Assembly (NCBI GenBank): GCA_025200525.1
Contig: CM045768.1
Location: forward strand, 51,592,925-51,656,924
Source of the DNA: Camellia lanceoleosa
Lineage: Eukaryota; Streptophyta; Magnoliopsida; Ericales; Theaceae
Reading direction: 5' to 3'
Length of the DNA: 64,000 nt
Position 1 is the stretch's first letter. Every line of letters begins with the position of its first letter. This document shows positions 23,575 through 35,091 of the stretch, in pieces. Position numbers and translations under genes: made by a program. The notes under the pieces were generated by a model. That model made no database searches. It saw only the letters and a program-made list of their open reading frames with translations, and was not told the origin of the DNA.

Positions 23575-25961
23575 TGTCACGACCCAAACCCGGCCCTATG
23601 GGTTTAGCACCGTAACTGGCCAGTAATCCGAGATTACCGAAGGCCTACAGATCAGTAATACAGTAGAACAGAGTTCAGGGCCTGGCGGAAGCCAATACAG
23701 TAAATAACTAGTGTCCATTGAGCTGTGGAAATCTGTATGCCAAAAACATTTTTCATGCATTCATACAGTCCAAAACAGTACGGTCTATATACAGTCATAT
23801 ACAACATGTACAACATTCAAGACGGACCCAACCCTCGATAACAAGATAAGAAATGCCTATACAACAAGACAAAACAAGAAGGAGACCTATGGGGACAAAA
23901 ACACCCCAAGCCATGGCATGGCGTCTCGGAACCTCACAAAGGAGGCACATAGGTCGGCCGACAAAATCGGGGACCAATCCCACGCTCATAGCTCCTGGCA
24001 GTTCCGAGAACCTACATATATATATAAACAAAGGAGCTAAAGCCCGAGGAATAACATAACGTAAAGAGGTTATGAATGAATGTCCTCACAAGAATGAAAT
24101 CAATTCATTATACAAGATTTCAATCTTTCAAGATTTCACCAATCAAGATTTCAATCAATCACCCTATGTGGTACATCCATTAGCCTATAAACAAGAGGGT
24201 CTAAAAGGACCGGCCTTAATGCATCCAACAATAATGATGGCCATCAAACAAGATGGTTTCACAAGGAAACCGACAGAGCTCAGAATACCAATAACAAGGT
24301 GCTAAGGATGCCACAATTAAATACAGACATACATTCATTCAATAAACAATATCAGTTCAATAAACAGTTCACCAAGAATCAAAATATAACCATTTTGAAC
24401 ATATCTTTACACAACTGCTACTCACAAAGGATTGGGCTATCAAGAGCTAGAGCGCCCCCGTGAGCCAACCCTAAACAAGAACAAATAGAACACACACTAA
24501 GTTTACAAATTTAAAGGATGATAATTAAATCCCTAAATCTCCTCGGTGTGGTTCTATGTCTAAATCCTCATTAAGATGCTTTAAACTAGGCCTAAGAATG
24601 CCTAGGATGGAATGAGGATGCAAAATGCATACGTAAAACATTTTCTAATTTTTCGAAAAGAGTCCCGCCGAGACAATTTCCCCACTCGAGCGTACAGGCA
24701 AAAACATTACCCACTCGACCGTAATTTCCTCCGCTCGAGCGGTCTGCAAAATATACTGGATGGTCGAAAAACCCGCCGGCGTGAATTTATCCGCCGAAAG
24801 ACTGCATAAAGTATGCAACAATTACTGGGAGTGCGATTTCTACGCTCGAGCGCAGATACCTCTGCTCGAGCGGACAACAGAAATCTGGAAAATCCAGAAT
24901 TGTGTTCTGAATTCAAAACCAAGGTTTCAACCTCCAAAATCGATCCTCTTGGGCCCATTTTCTGGAAAAACTCATAAAAACACATAATATAACATGTTTC
25001 AAACCTAAATTTAAGAAATCAAGGCCCAATGGTGTTTAATTCAAACCCAATTTCAAACCAATTCCAAGAATCATGCTCAATCAAGACATGCATGAGTTTC
25101 AACCCAATTTCAATCTTCAAATCTTGCTCTCAAGAGCTCATTAGTTGGAAAACAAAGTGAAAACATGGACTAAAGCTTAGACATGAACATGCATGTACAA
25201 TCAACCATGAATTCAACTCCAAATTCACTAATCTCTACATGCATGCAACAATGGAGCTCCAATTCAACATTCTTGAACTTCAAACATGGCAATGATGCAT
25301 GAAACATGCAAGATGGAGCTTAAAGATGACAAGATGACAATGAATTCCTTACCTAGAGTGTTAATTTCAAGTCTAGCAAGCTAAATTTGACAATCAACCT
25401 TCAAGTCTTCAAGCAATTCCACAACAATAGCAATGTGAGCTCAAGTCTCTCTCTAAACTCTCTCCCTCACTCTATTCTTCTTGTTTGGTTGGTTAGGAAG
25501 AAAAGAAATGGCTGAGCAAAGAGTCTTAGATCAAGTGTATGAGGCTCACTATAATTAGTAAACAAATAGTAAACAAAGGCTCTACTCAAGGGCAATATAG
25601 TAAATAAGCCTAAGTTCTCAATTAGCTCAATTCAATCTAATTTAATCATTCCTAATCAATTTTCAGATAAAATACCATAAAATCACAAATATTTTACTGA
25701 TCATGAAACACTAAACGGTTCCTAAATCGGCCGCCGATAAGGCCTTCAATTAGCAGTTTAAACATAAACTACAAACAGGTAAAATCATACAATCAACAGA
25801 TAGAATATGCAATTCAATAGGCAGTCTTATTCGATTTAGGTCGATTCCAATCACCGTCTAAAGATTTTAACCGTTCAATTATCAGTCATTAGCGGTTCAG
25901 TTTAGCATTAATCAGTATATAATTCAGTGGTCATCCGGTAATCAGTATGAGGGTTGTTACA
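23575..25961 (-). mobile_element. Solo LTR (family A relative, 2.4 kb), minus orientation
   Basis: A perfect 5-bp duplication TCGTG flanks it (23570-23574 and 25962-25966). In its own direction it begins TGTAACAACCC and ends GGGTTTGGGTCGTGACA, the same ends as solo LTR A. It holds a GCTCGAGC group at about 24683-24875 and no gag or pol. Confidence 0.9.
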
Positions 25962-26020
25962 TCGTGTTTGATGGATAGATTGAGATAAAGGAACCGCGGT
26001 GTCATGCCAGCATAAGTTCG

Positions 26021-26465
26021 AGTGGGAGATGTTGGAAATTGGATCGGGTTTAGAACCCATACCTGATTGGGTCGGCCATGGTGGTATGACCTATGACCCA
26101 TTGAGAGATCCTTATTAGGAGAGATTCATTTTAAATCAACATGTCCTGGGGATAAGTGCATATAACCCACTATCTCATCTCTTAAGGAGATAAAGTTGTG
26201 GACTCTCTCACATAATATACATGTTATATTTAGGAGAGTAAGATTTTAATTGTATGGGTAATCTGTTTTCTCTCTTTCCTAGACTCTCTCTGCTTTCTCT
26301 CTCCATAGAAATACATAACAACCTTTGTACTGTGAAGAGTGTGGGTAGTTCTCTTGTAGTTTTACTCCACTGTTGGGAATTATTCGAAGACATCAATGGA
26401 GACATGTGATTCACCCATATGATCTATGGATTCAGTTTGAGCATGAAAGGTATGCCCAAATTTGT
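26021..26465 (+). mobile_element. Polypurine tract and 3' LTR of a copia-like element
   Basis: AGTGGGAGA (26021-26029) directly precedes TGTTGGAAATTGGATC, the TGTTGG start usual for copia LTRs. A promoter-like and CT-rich part follows at 26200-26310. The right end is not certain: CCTACCA near 26503 is an alternative, and no second copy is in the window. Confidence 0.5.
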
Positions 26466-26841
26466 TTATTTTCGTTGATTATTATTTCCTATTTTTCCTA
26501 CCAGAAGAAAACAACAAATCGTAGATAGATCTGAGGGAATAGATTTACATAGATCTGTTGATTTACACAAATCTAGCTTTGGTTTTGATTTACACGTATC
26601 CAAATCCTTGAGTTTCATATTCAAATTCAAAACTTCTAACATCGAAGTTTTCACAAAAAAATCTAAAAAACACAACTCCAAACATAAACCAAAATAGATT
26701 AATAATAGAAGAAGCATATTGATGAAATCACTCTTAACAGTAGGATTTCTGGAACCTAGCACAAGCACCGCAATGAGGAGACTACGATCATACCTAATAA
26801 GAATATCATTGATTTTATTCTTGGATTGCTCATTGACGTAC
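26466..26841. other. No recognised gene
   Basis: A minus-strand frame of 127 codons spans this stretch but resembles no family I know and is rich in short repeats (AGATCTGTTGATTTACAC). Probably LTR or spacer DNA. Confidence 0.4.
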
Positions 26842-27248
26842 TGTAACACCCCAACCTATGATTAACGTTAATCCATGAGTTCATATGCCTAATAAGTCAT
26901 TAAGAGCAAATTCTGAATTAATTACATGTGTGTTACATTATTCGTGTTTATATCTGTTTAACGTAGAAAAATCTGTTCATGTTTTCGTTTCGGTTTGTGA
27001 ATTGAAGGCCTTATTGGCATCCTATTCAGAAATTCACTTGATTTATGTGTTATTTGGAATATATAGGAATTCATGGTAGGTTCAATTAAAAATTGATTCA
27101 GAACGAATTAAATTAGAATAATTTAATGCTCATTGGATTAGTAGTAAGCTAATTAATTAATTTGTTTGATCAAGCCTATATAAGGCCACCTCAATACCTC
27201 ATATACACTTTTTGCACTCTCATTTCCGCTTTCTTGAGCTCAAAAATG

Positions 27249-27251
<3 letters not shown>

Positions 27252-27285
<34 letters not shown>
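27252..27285. repeat. (GA)n microsatellite
   Basis: About 17 GA units downstream of the LTR TATA box. Confidence 0.95.
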
Positions 27286-27288
<3 letters not shown>

Positions 27289-28057
27289 TGACTTCAAACA
27301 AAGGAATTGCTTGAGAATTTGGAGATTTGGTCTTGAACTTCAATCAATTAACTCTAAAGAGAGCATAGTTGAGCATCTAAGGTAAGAAATCTAACCCTTA
27401 GTTGTGTAATTGAGTTAATTTTTGTAAGAATTCAAGTAAAGGAGGTGAACTAACATGAGAATGAGCTAGGATTAAAGAATTGTAACTCAAATCATACATC
27501 CATGTGCATATCATGAAGTTTTGAAGTTGTTTTTACAAGAATTCTCACATGCATGTTCATATCTTAGTTTTGTTCAAAGAATTCAACTTGTTTTTGAGCT
27601 TAATGACTCATTTGATCAAGTTTTAGAAGGTTGGAATTCATGACACTACATGCAAGTTATGTGATCTAAGTTTCAAGTTTTGTTTACTACAATTGGCATA
27701 GCTTTTGGGCTTGATTTTGCAAAATAGTTTGTAATTCATCATGTATTATGAGTTTCTCAATGTTTTACTAAGTTTTGATCCAAAAGGATGTGTTTTGAAG
27801 GTTTTGAAATCTAGAAATTCTAGAATTCTACTCCTACGCTCGAGCAAAAGAATCTACGCTCGAGCGACCACTCTAAGTGTGTGCACTTCCGCTCGAGTGA
27901 CCAGAAGTCTGCTCGAGTGTGAAATGCATGCTCCCAGAAGTTCTTATGTTTTGTAGGCCGCTCGAGCGATAAGAGTCACGCTCGAGTGAGGGCATGTCTC
28001 TCACGCTCGAGCGAGTATCGAGCGAGCATCGAGCGGAAAAATCAAGCAACATTTAAT

Positions 28058-28340
28058 GCAACATGCATATTCTATGCAAACATGGGGATGCACGTCCTAT
28101 GCAACGATACAAAATGCATGTTCCATGCGACGAGAAAGGAATGCACATTCTATGCAAGCGTGAGAAGTACATATCCTAAGCAAATGTGGCAAATGCATGC
28201 TCCATGTAACATCGAGATGCATATTCTATGCGAGATTAATGAATGTATGTTCCATATGGGAGTAAGAAATGCATGCTTCATGTGAGACATCAAAACGCAT
28301 ATTCAATGCAAGTGTGAGAAGTGCATAACGATGCAAGTGT
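28058..28340 (+). repeat. Tandem array of about 26-bp units with palindromic core
   Basis: About ten or eleven units. Each has a core such as ATGCATATTCTATGC or ATGCATGTTCCATGC followed by a variable GNNTGAGAA-type spacer. The same unit occurs in the other orientation at 21530-21655. Confidence 0.85.
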
Positions 28341-28620
28341 GAAAAGTGCATAACGGTGCAAGTGTTGCATATATGACAAAAATGCTCTAATGCAACATGT
28401 TCAAAAGCGACTCTCCGATCTTGCGATATACGAAAGGATACGAAAAGGATACACTTTGTCGAGGCAAACCAGGATCACCAAGAACAGTATTCAAGTCTCT
28501 GCGAAGAGAAACCAGGCTCAACGGTAACTTTCCCTTGCACCATTTAGGAAATAGGGACCAAATCAGTGAGAAAACACCAAGATAAGGACCTTGGGGACTG
28601 GAAGACCACAGGGGAAGGGT

Positions 28621-28717
28621 GCCGGCCACCCATAGGCACTGCCGGCCACAAATTAAACTCATCGGCCACCAATGGTGGCCGGTCGGCCACAAATGGTGGC
28701 TGTCGGCCACCGATGGC
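28621..28717. repeat. Cluster of GGCCAC / GTGGCC motifs
   Basis: CGGCCAC occurs five times within 97 bp and its complement GTGGCCG once, so several hairpins are possible. It lies 35 bp before the TATA box of the PMD pseudogene. A similar TCGGCC cluster is in the LTR at 35.3 kb. Confidence 0.75.
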
Positions 28718-28752
28718 AGATTTGGGGTAAATTGGAGATTTCACCTTGGGCC

Positions 28753-28762
28753 TTTAAATATA
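28753..28762 (+). promoter_or_regulatory. Possible TATA box upstream of the PMD locus
   Basis: TTTAAATATA is followed by a CT-rich leader-like stretch and, 360 bases later, the ATG at 29124. Placement is plausible; no other support. Confidence 0.4.
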
Positions 28763-29123
28763 CATATCTACACTTCATTTCTATACAACCCTAAGTCTGA
28801 AAATCATCCTCCAAGCCCTCTAGACCTTCATCCTCCTTAGATCCGAGCGATACACACGTTTTTCAACGCCCTATAAACATTTCCTTCGTTAAACCCTCGT
28901 AGTCTACTCTATTTTGAATCCATCGAAAATCCATTTCGGTGCTCTTCTCTCCATTTCCATCACTTAAGGTTTGTTTTGCTCAAGTTACCCTTGATTTCGG
29001 TGCCCTTTTCTGAGCCTTGACCTTTTTTTTCCATTTTTCCTCTCTTAGAGTTGACTTTTTGTTGACTTTTGGCATTCCCACCCATTTTCCACATTTTCGA
29101 CCATCCTCTTATCTTTCTTCGAG

Positions 29124-32017
29124 ATGGCGGACGACATCCTACATGACGAAGCTCCTCCGGGGATGGAGATGGATCTAGAGTTCGAGCCATTGCCACTCAG
29201 TATCCCATCGTTCGACTCGGCGACGTACCATCCCGAGGTACACGTGCTACCTCCCGATAGCATCTGCCAGTTCAAGGGGTTGCGCAAGGTGCACCGGTGG
29301 ACCTCCTGCTAAGCGAGCCGGAGTCACATTTATCCCATGGTGCCTCCGAGGTATACACTTTCTCTTTATTTTCCGCAATGTAGGTTACATTTCTTGTATA
29401 GCTCACACTGCCTTGCATCTGCTTATCCCAAACCCATTCTTGCACTGTATTTCTTACACTGCCTTGCATCTGTTTGTCCTGCTTATAGGAGGATTCACAT
29501 GCCATTCGTGGATACGGGACCACCCCGCGAGGGAGTGGTATATGGAGCTTTCCGACGCCGTCCATCACATCATCAACGAGGCCGGCTTCGGTGCATTTTA
29601 CATGGCTCTCACGTCTCATTGCGAGCCGGTTTCTACTGGGTGCCTTAATAGAGAGGTAGTGGGATACCATTGATTCTTTCCACTTCTCTACAGCAGGGGA
29701 GATGACGATGACTCCCTTTGATTTCTCTATGCTCACCGGCATAGCAGTAGGGGGTCATCCGATTCCTTACAACATAGACATGGCCGAGTGGGAGGTTGCT
29801 CAGATCTACCTGCTACGGATTCTCCCACTCATCTCCCGATCAGGGATGGTGCGATATACATGGTTCGCTAATCATTTCAGAGGGACGACGCCGACGACCC
29901 ACGAGGAGACTGAGTACTATGCCCGAGGCTTTCTCATGTTTCTGTTTGGCACTACTCTATTCGCCGACCGAGCGAACACCGTTGGGCTCTACCTTATGAG
30001 CGCCTTGGTGGAGCTGTCGCGCGTCCGATTCTACGACTGGGGCGGCACAGGCTTGGCCACATTATATGGGTACATGAGCTTCACCTCTCGCTGGAGAGGG
30101 CATCTGCTAGGAGGCTACTGGAGGGCCTGGGAGGTATGCCCTACCCTTCTGCTTTACATTTTTGCTTCAGATTTCAGATACTACACACATCGACAATCGC
30201 ACCGCACACACCGCTCGCTTACTTTACATTATCTGTACACCACGCATTGTACGCTTTCTGCTTTATCTGTACACTGCACACATTGTCTACTTTCTGCTTT
30301 ACATTCTCTATGTTCTGCTTTACATTTTTGCTTCGCATTTCCTGTATACTACACACACTGTACACTGCACTGCACACACTTGTCTGCTTTATCTGTACAC
30401 TGCACACATTGTCTACTTTCTGCTTTACATTCTCTATGTTCATCTGATATATACTCACTGTTATCCTTTCACCTTCCGCAGCTATGAGTGTTCGCCTATT
30501 TTCCGAGGCTCGCCCTAGAGCCAGAGGTAGAGATACCACCTATGGTGCCGTACTCACACAGGTACGACGGGAGATGCTAGTGAAGGCCTCGAGAGTCATT
30601 CTCATTTTTCCGTCGATTCTTCGACACCGTGACAGCAACAGAGGTAACCCAAACCTTTCAGTTATTTCAGCTTTGCTTCATATTGCATATACAATGGCTG
30701 CTAACAGTCCGTATATTTACTATTTATAGATCATCTGGCAGCCGTGGGCAGTGATGCCTGACAGGGTCAGAGATCAGTTTGTCGGCGCTTGGGAGGCTTC
30801 TCGATTATAGATCTTGCTCAAGGGCCCGGTCTGTCGGGCGTGGTTCTTAGGGGAGCGATTTCTGCGACAGAGCCTCGGCTTACCCGAGCCGGTAGTCCCG
30901 TTGCCGCCTCCCACATATATGAGGATCATAGAGAGGTACACCCTGCAGGAGATGATCGATTTCATTAGAGGCTGGGATGCTGACTTCTTCAGGCTTAAGG
31001 GCGATTACACTGCCTTCATCCAGACATGCCTTATGCCGCCCCTGACTAACGTCCGTGGAGGTGAGAGAGCTAGGGCTCCAGCTGTAGGAGGGAGAGCGGG
31101 AGGATCCAGGGTGCCCCGGGCTTATGACAGGAGAGGTCCTCAGACGAGGCAGAGGGTAGGATAGCCAGAGCTACCTACTACACTGACTTGATGGTGACCC
31201 ATAGGGGAGGCTTACTAGATTCCCATTGAGCCTGTACCAGCTAGTCACGAGCTTGTCGGAGTTTGAGGCCCAACCCCGATATGTACTAGACTTTACATTT
31301 TGCGCATTCTTTTCATTTCAGTTATGCTTTGTAGACCGCTGATCATCTCAACACATTCACAGGCATCCATGGAGTACACCGGGTAGGCTCTCGAGCTAGC
31401 GGCTTCTCTGATGGGGATGGTTCAGACGAGCATGCACCTACTCAATCTTTACAGGATTCCGGTAAGTTTTCTTCAGTTTGCACTTTATGTCATGAAATTT
31501 TCTACTGATACATTAGCATTTCAGCTACAATTTGCCCCCTATTGATATGAATTCATTACATTAACAACACTGCATTGATACATTGCTCCCACACACTGCA
31601 TTCAATACTATACTCATCTTTGCATACCAATAACTGATGCATTTGACAAACTATCCTTTTCAGATACCAGCCCCACCGGATGCCCCAGCGGGAGCTGCGA
31701 TAGGACCTTCACTGCCTCCTCCAACAGTAGGGAGAGAGAGACGAGGGACCCCGACACATAGCCGACCTATCCCGGATGATGATGAGACAGATGAGGACGA
31801 GGAGCCAGCGAGCCCGCAGTCAGAGTCATCTCAAGGTGAAGGCGATGGTACCGGCTCGGGTTTTGAGGGCAGTGGCGCTGCTGAGGATGGCTCCGAGGAG
31901 GGGAGCGGAGATAGTTCTAGATTAGGCTCCGGCTCAGATTCAGACAGTGGCGCTGATGGCAATAGCTCTGAGTCCGCCTTGCCAATGAAGATGACGAAGA
32001 GGGCCTCTCGATCTTGA
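29124..32017 (+). pseudogene. PMD (plant mobile domain) gene with introns, disrupted
   Basis: First exon from 29124 (MADDILHDEAPPGMEMDLEF). A second exon, about 29490-30132, holds the PMD core: GEMTMTPFDFSMLTGIAVGG, then EETEYYARGFLMFLFGTTLF and RVRFYDWGGTGLATLYGYMS, ending at a GT donor after GGYWRAWE. Further exons: about 30482-30643 (VFAYFPRLALEPEVEIPPMV, GT donor), 30730 to about 31260 (WQPWAVMPDRVRDQFVGAWE, CRAWFLGERFLRQSLGLPEP), about 31360-31460, and an acidic tail at about 31664-32017. The family is plant-specific and includes MAIN-like silencing proteins and transposon passengers. A one-base frame change near 29625 and stops near 29656, 30485, 30571 and 30807, several where W or R is expected, make this a pseudogene. 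Introns hold TGTACACTGCACACA-type repeats. Confidence 0.8.
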
Positions 32018-32020
32018 GGT

Positions 32021-34209
32021 GGTTGGCGCCGATTCAGATGTTTTTGCTTAGTTTTCTTTTTGCTAGTTATTTTAGCACATTGTATAGCCTTAGGCAGTTT
32101 TATTTTCTTAAAAACTTGTACTCTTTTGTAAAAAGTAACCATGATTGGAATGAAAACAACTTTTGATCAAAAAGTGTTATATTTCGCATTCTGAGCATTC
32201 ATCACATTGCATCATTTTTTACAAAAACGGATTTGATGGAAATTGAATATTGTATTGGCAACTGCTTAATCAGGTAATGAACCAACCAACACATAGCAAA
32301 CAGAGTAGGGTCCTATTGCAGTGTGCACCCCCTAAAGGGTTGCACACCATATGCACCTTCATTATTGGCCATTGGATTACACAAATACATCATGACCATT
32401 GAATTCTTAAATTTTGAAAAATTGGACCACCGGAGAGCAACCAGTTGACCATCTCTCTTCTTCTTCCACAAATATTCTCTCTCTCTACTTTCACTCTTTC
32501 ATTTCTCCCCCCCTCTCCCTCTACTACTCCCTCTTTCGAGTGGTCTCTTCCCCTGCTCCTCTCTCTCTTCTCTCTCTACTGCGCTCATTCGTCTGTCTTC
32601 TTCTAGTTCGACTGACGGCAGATTCTAAGTGGCTGTTCGGTTTAAAACCCTAATCTAACCCAGTGAGCCTCTGTTTGGTTTGTAAGAAAATGAAGGAATT
32701 TTTTTTTTGAAGAGCAATCAACAAGGTATGCCTCCCTCTGATTATTTCTGAAACCCTAAACCCTCTTTTAAAACTCTCTTCTTCCTTATTTTTTACTCTC
32801 TATGTATATTTCTGAAATCCTCCCTCTTCTAAAACTATACTCTCTGATTTTTACCCTATTTTCTGTCTTTAGTGGTATCTGAATTTCTATTCCAGTCTCT
32901 CTTGGTTCACACTGATTCGAAATTTGCAGTGAAGCAAGGCTTGGTAATGATTTTGTTCTATTTTGCTGTTTATATATCTCGGTTGATATTCTTAATGAAA
33001 TAATCCATTTTTACATTAATTAATACAGTATTTTGTAACCATATCGTTGGTTCCATGACTTGTTCTTGAGTTGTTGCAAAATATTTCATAAGAAATTTTG
33101 GCATTAAAATTATAGGTCTAATTTTGTTATTTGAATTTTGATTGCATTTAAGATGTTTGTAAAAATGCCTAGTTTGTTAGCAATTTAAACAAATGTATTT
33201 TGGAACTATATTTTCATTGCATTTAGATGTTGAAAACTTGTGATTGACTTTAACATGTTCTCCGAAGATTTATCCCAAAATATATTAAGTGATATTCACA
33301 TGAAGCAACTATAACTTGTGGTTGGGACCTCCTAATTTGTAAGTGTTTTTGGTAATGTTTAATACTTGTTGTTCTAGTTGAATTAAATAGCCATCTCAAG
33401 TAAATCATTTGTTTAATTGGTTTTTAAAAACATACATACATATATATATATAAGCGAACGTAGTTCACATAGAATAGAAATACTTCTAAAAATGCTAATC
33501 AAATAGTGCTTGAACTTCACTTGTGTCCTTGTTTAAGCATGAGTAGTTGACAAGATAATGGGGAAAAGACTCCGACCAACAAAAAAGTGTGAAAAGCTAA
33601 AAAGAATTGAAGTATATTATTTTAATCTTAGCTAAAATGTAGTCAACATGCTTATGTTTAATAAAATGAATTTCCTCTGTTATACGATTTTAATTTTAAT
33701 TTTAATTTTTAATCCACATGAAGCTTATGTTTAATACAATAAATTTCCTCCGCATACTTTTTTCGAAGTGTTGATGCTAAGATAATCCATGAATTATTGT
33801 TTTCCCTCTAAGCGTGGAGGCTTTCCTAGCAACCATGAAAGATTAGTGTTGAACTTTAGGTTTGAAGTAGTGGAAAGTGTGAAAATGGGAAAATTTTGAA
33901 TTTTTTTTTCCCTTGTTGTTTAGCATGATAAATGATAATGTTAGAAATGTAAGATTGTTAAATTTTGTGTACAACCCATAGCAACATGGTAGGTTGCTTT
34001 TTAATTTCTTACAAAATATACATAAATGTTTCTTGCAAAAAATAAAGAATATCTTTCTCACTAGTTTGTCACTTTTGATTTTTGGGTCCTGTTACCATGT
34101 GCACCTTATATCTTAACCATTGAATCTCCACAAACTAATCTGAGCCATTGAATAATGTAATGGAAAAAACTTGAAACCTTCTCAACCAGTTGTTGTCTTG
34201 ACTAAACAG

Positions 34210-34249
<40 letters not shown>

Positions 34250-35091
34250 GTTTTGATTGCATTTTTTTAATTTGAAAAATGATTTACAAACATAATTGTT
34301 ATACAGAATGTCACAAAAGCAATGTCAAAACAATATGCTTGAGCAATCATATCGTTCAATTTTATGCATGAATTTTATATTCACATAGCATTAATCATTT
34401 TATTTTTCAGTAGTGCCCTTTTTAAAACCTTATCAATGAAAATAGCTCTGCAATTCGTAATGCTAATAGTGTTTTGTTTATTTCTTGGTCTAAAACCAAA
34501 AATGACCCAAAAATTCAAAGACAAATTTTTTTTTTTTTTTGAATGAAAATACGAAGATAGTTGGGTTCATATAATATGGTCATTCCCTATTTGAAGTTTG
34601 CTTTCTATTGTAGGAATTGGAAGAGGTTATGGTCTCTTTTTTTAGCCCTAGTTAAAACTTAAAACCTATTTTGCAAAACATAGGGACTTTAACGTAATTG
34701 CGGATCCATTGGCAATGATTGTGGAATATATATTTAAAAAATAATAAATTATCTGTTTATATTCAATTTATAGAAAATTTGCAGGTCAAAGTAATCTTGG
34801 ATTGGATTTATATGCAATTTTACAATATATGATGAAAGTAAATGTATTACTTCAAGAGCTAAATGATTATATTTGTGTGTGTTAGTGTATTTGGTTTAGA
34901 TTATATTTGCTCAAACCAAACCAAGCCTTAAGTCCCATAAGATTATATTTACTCAGTGATTTTTAATTCATTTTATCATTTTTTTCTCTTGTTTATTTAT
35001 TTATTTTTTTTGTGTATCAAATGCTAGTTTACTTATGAATTGCACACTATGTACACACATACATACATATATGCATATGTTCTAGACTATG
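32021..35091. other. AT-rich DNA with a gene-leader-like segment and diverged repeats
   Basis: No long coding frame. At 32460-32740 a CT-rich stretch is followed by AAAACCCTAA and a CAAG/GTATGC donor-like site at about 32724-32730; more AACCCTAAA boxes are near 32752. This is the look of the first noncoding exon of a plant housekeeping gene, perhaps captured by a transposon. Segments 32308-32480 and 34084-34248 are diverged copies of each other. The rest, to 35091, is AT-rich with no feature recognised. Confidence 0.45.
34213..34247. repeat. (CT)n microsatellite
   Basis: About 17 CT units at the end of the second diverged repeat. Confidence 0.95.

Larger units (their letters stand above)
26842..28390 (+). 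mobile_element. Partial LTR (family D) with GCTCGAGC group
   Basis: Starts TGTAACACCCCAACC, the form of many plant gypsy LTRs. A TATATAAGG promoter at about 27177-27185 is followed by a (GA)n run (27252-27285) and a GTAAGA donor-like site near 27381, the same order as in solo LTR A. Nine or more CTCGAG motifs lie at 27836-28035 and a tandem array follows. The right end is not defined and no partner LTR was found. Confidence 0.55.

Noticed and set aside
26466..26849. Minus-strand 127-codon frame as a gene
   Set aside because: No recognisable domain or gene structure, and it overlaps the start of an LTR.
28058..28340. Regularly spaced 26-bp repeats resembling a CRISPR array
   Set aside because: The window is plant nuclear DNA, the palindromic core lies in every unit with diverged rather than identical repeats, there are no true spacers and no cas genes.
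29124..32017. Second PMD locus as a functional host gene
   Set aside because: A frame change and several stops interrupt the PMD core and the downstream exons.
32740..32765. AACCCTAAACCCT as interstitial telomere repeat
   Set aside because: Only one or two units within a leader-like segment; such telo-boxes are common near plant gene starts.
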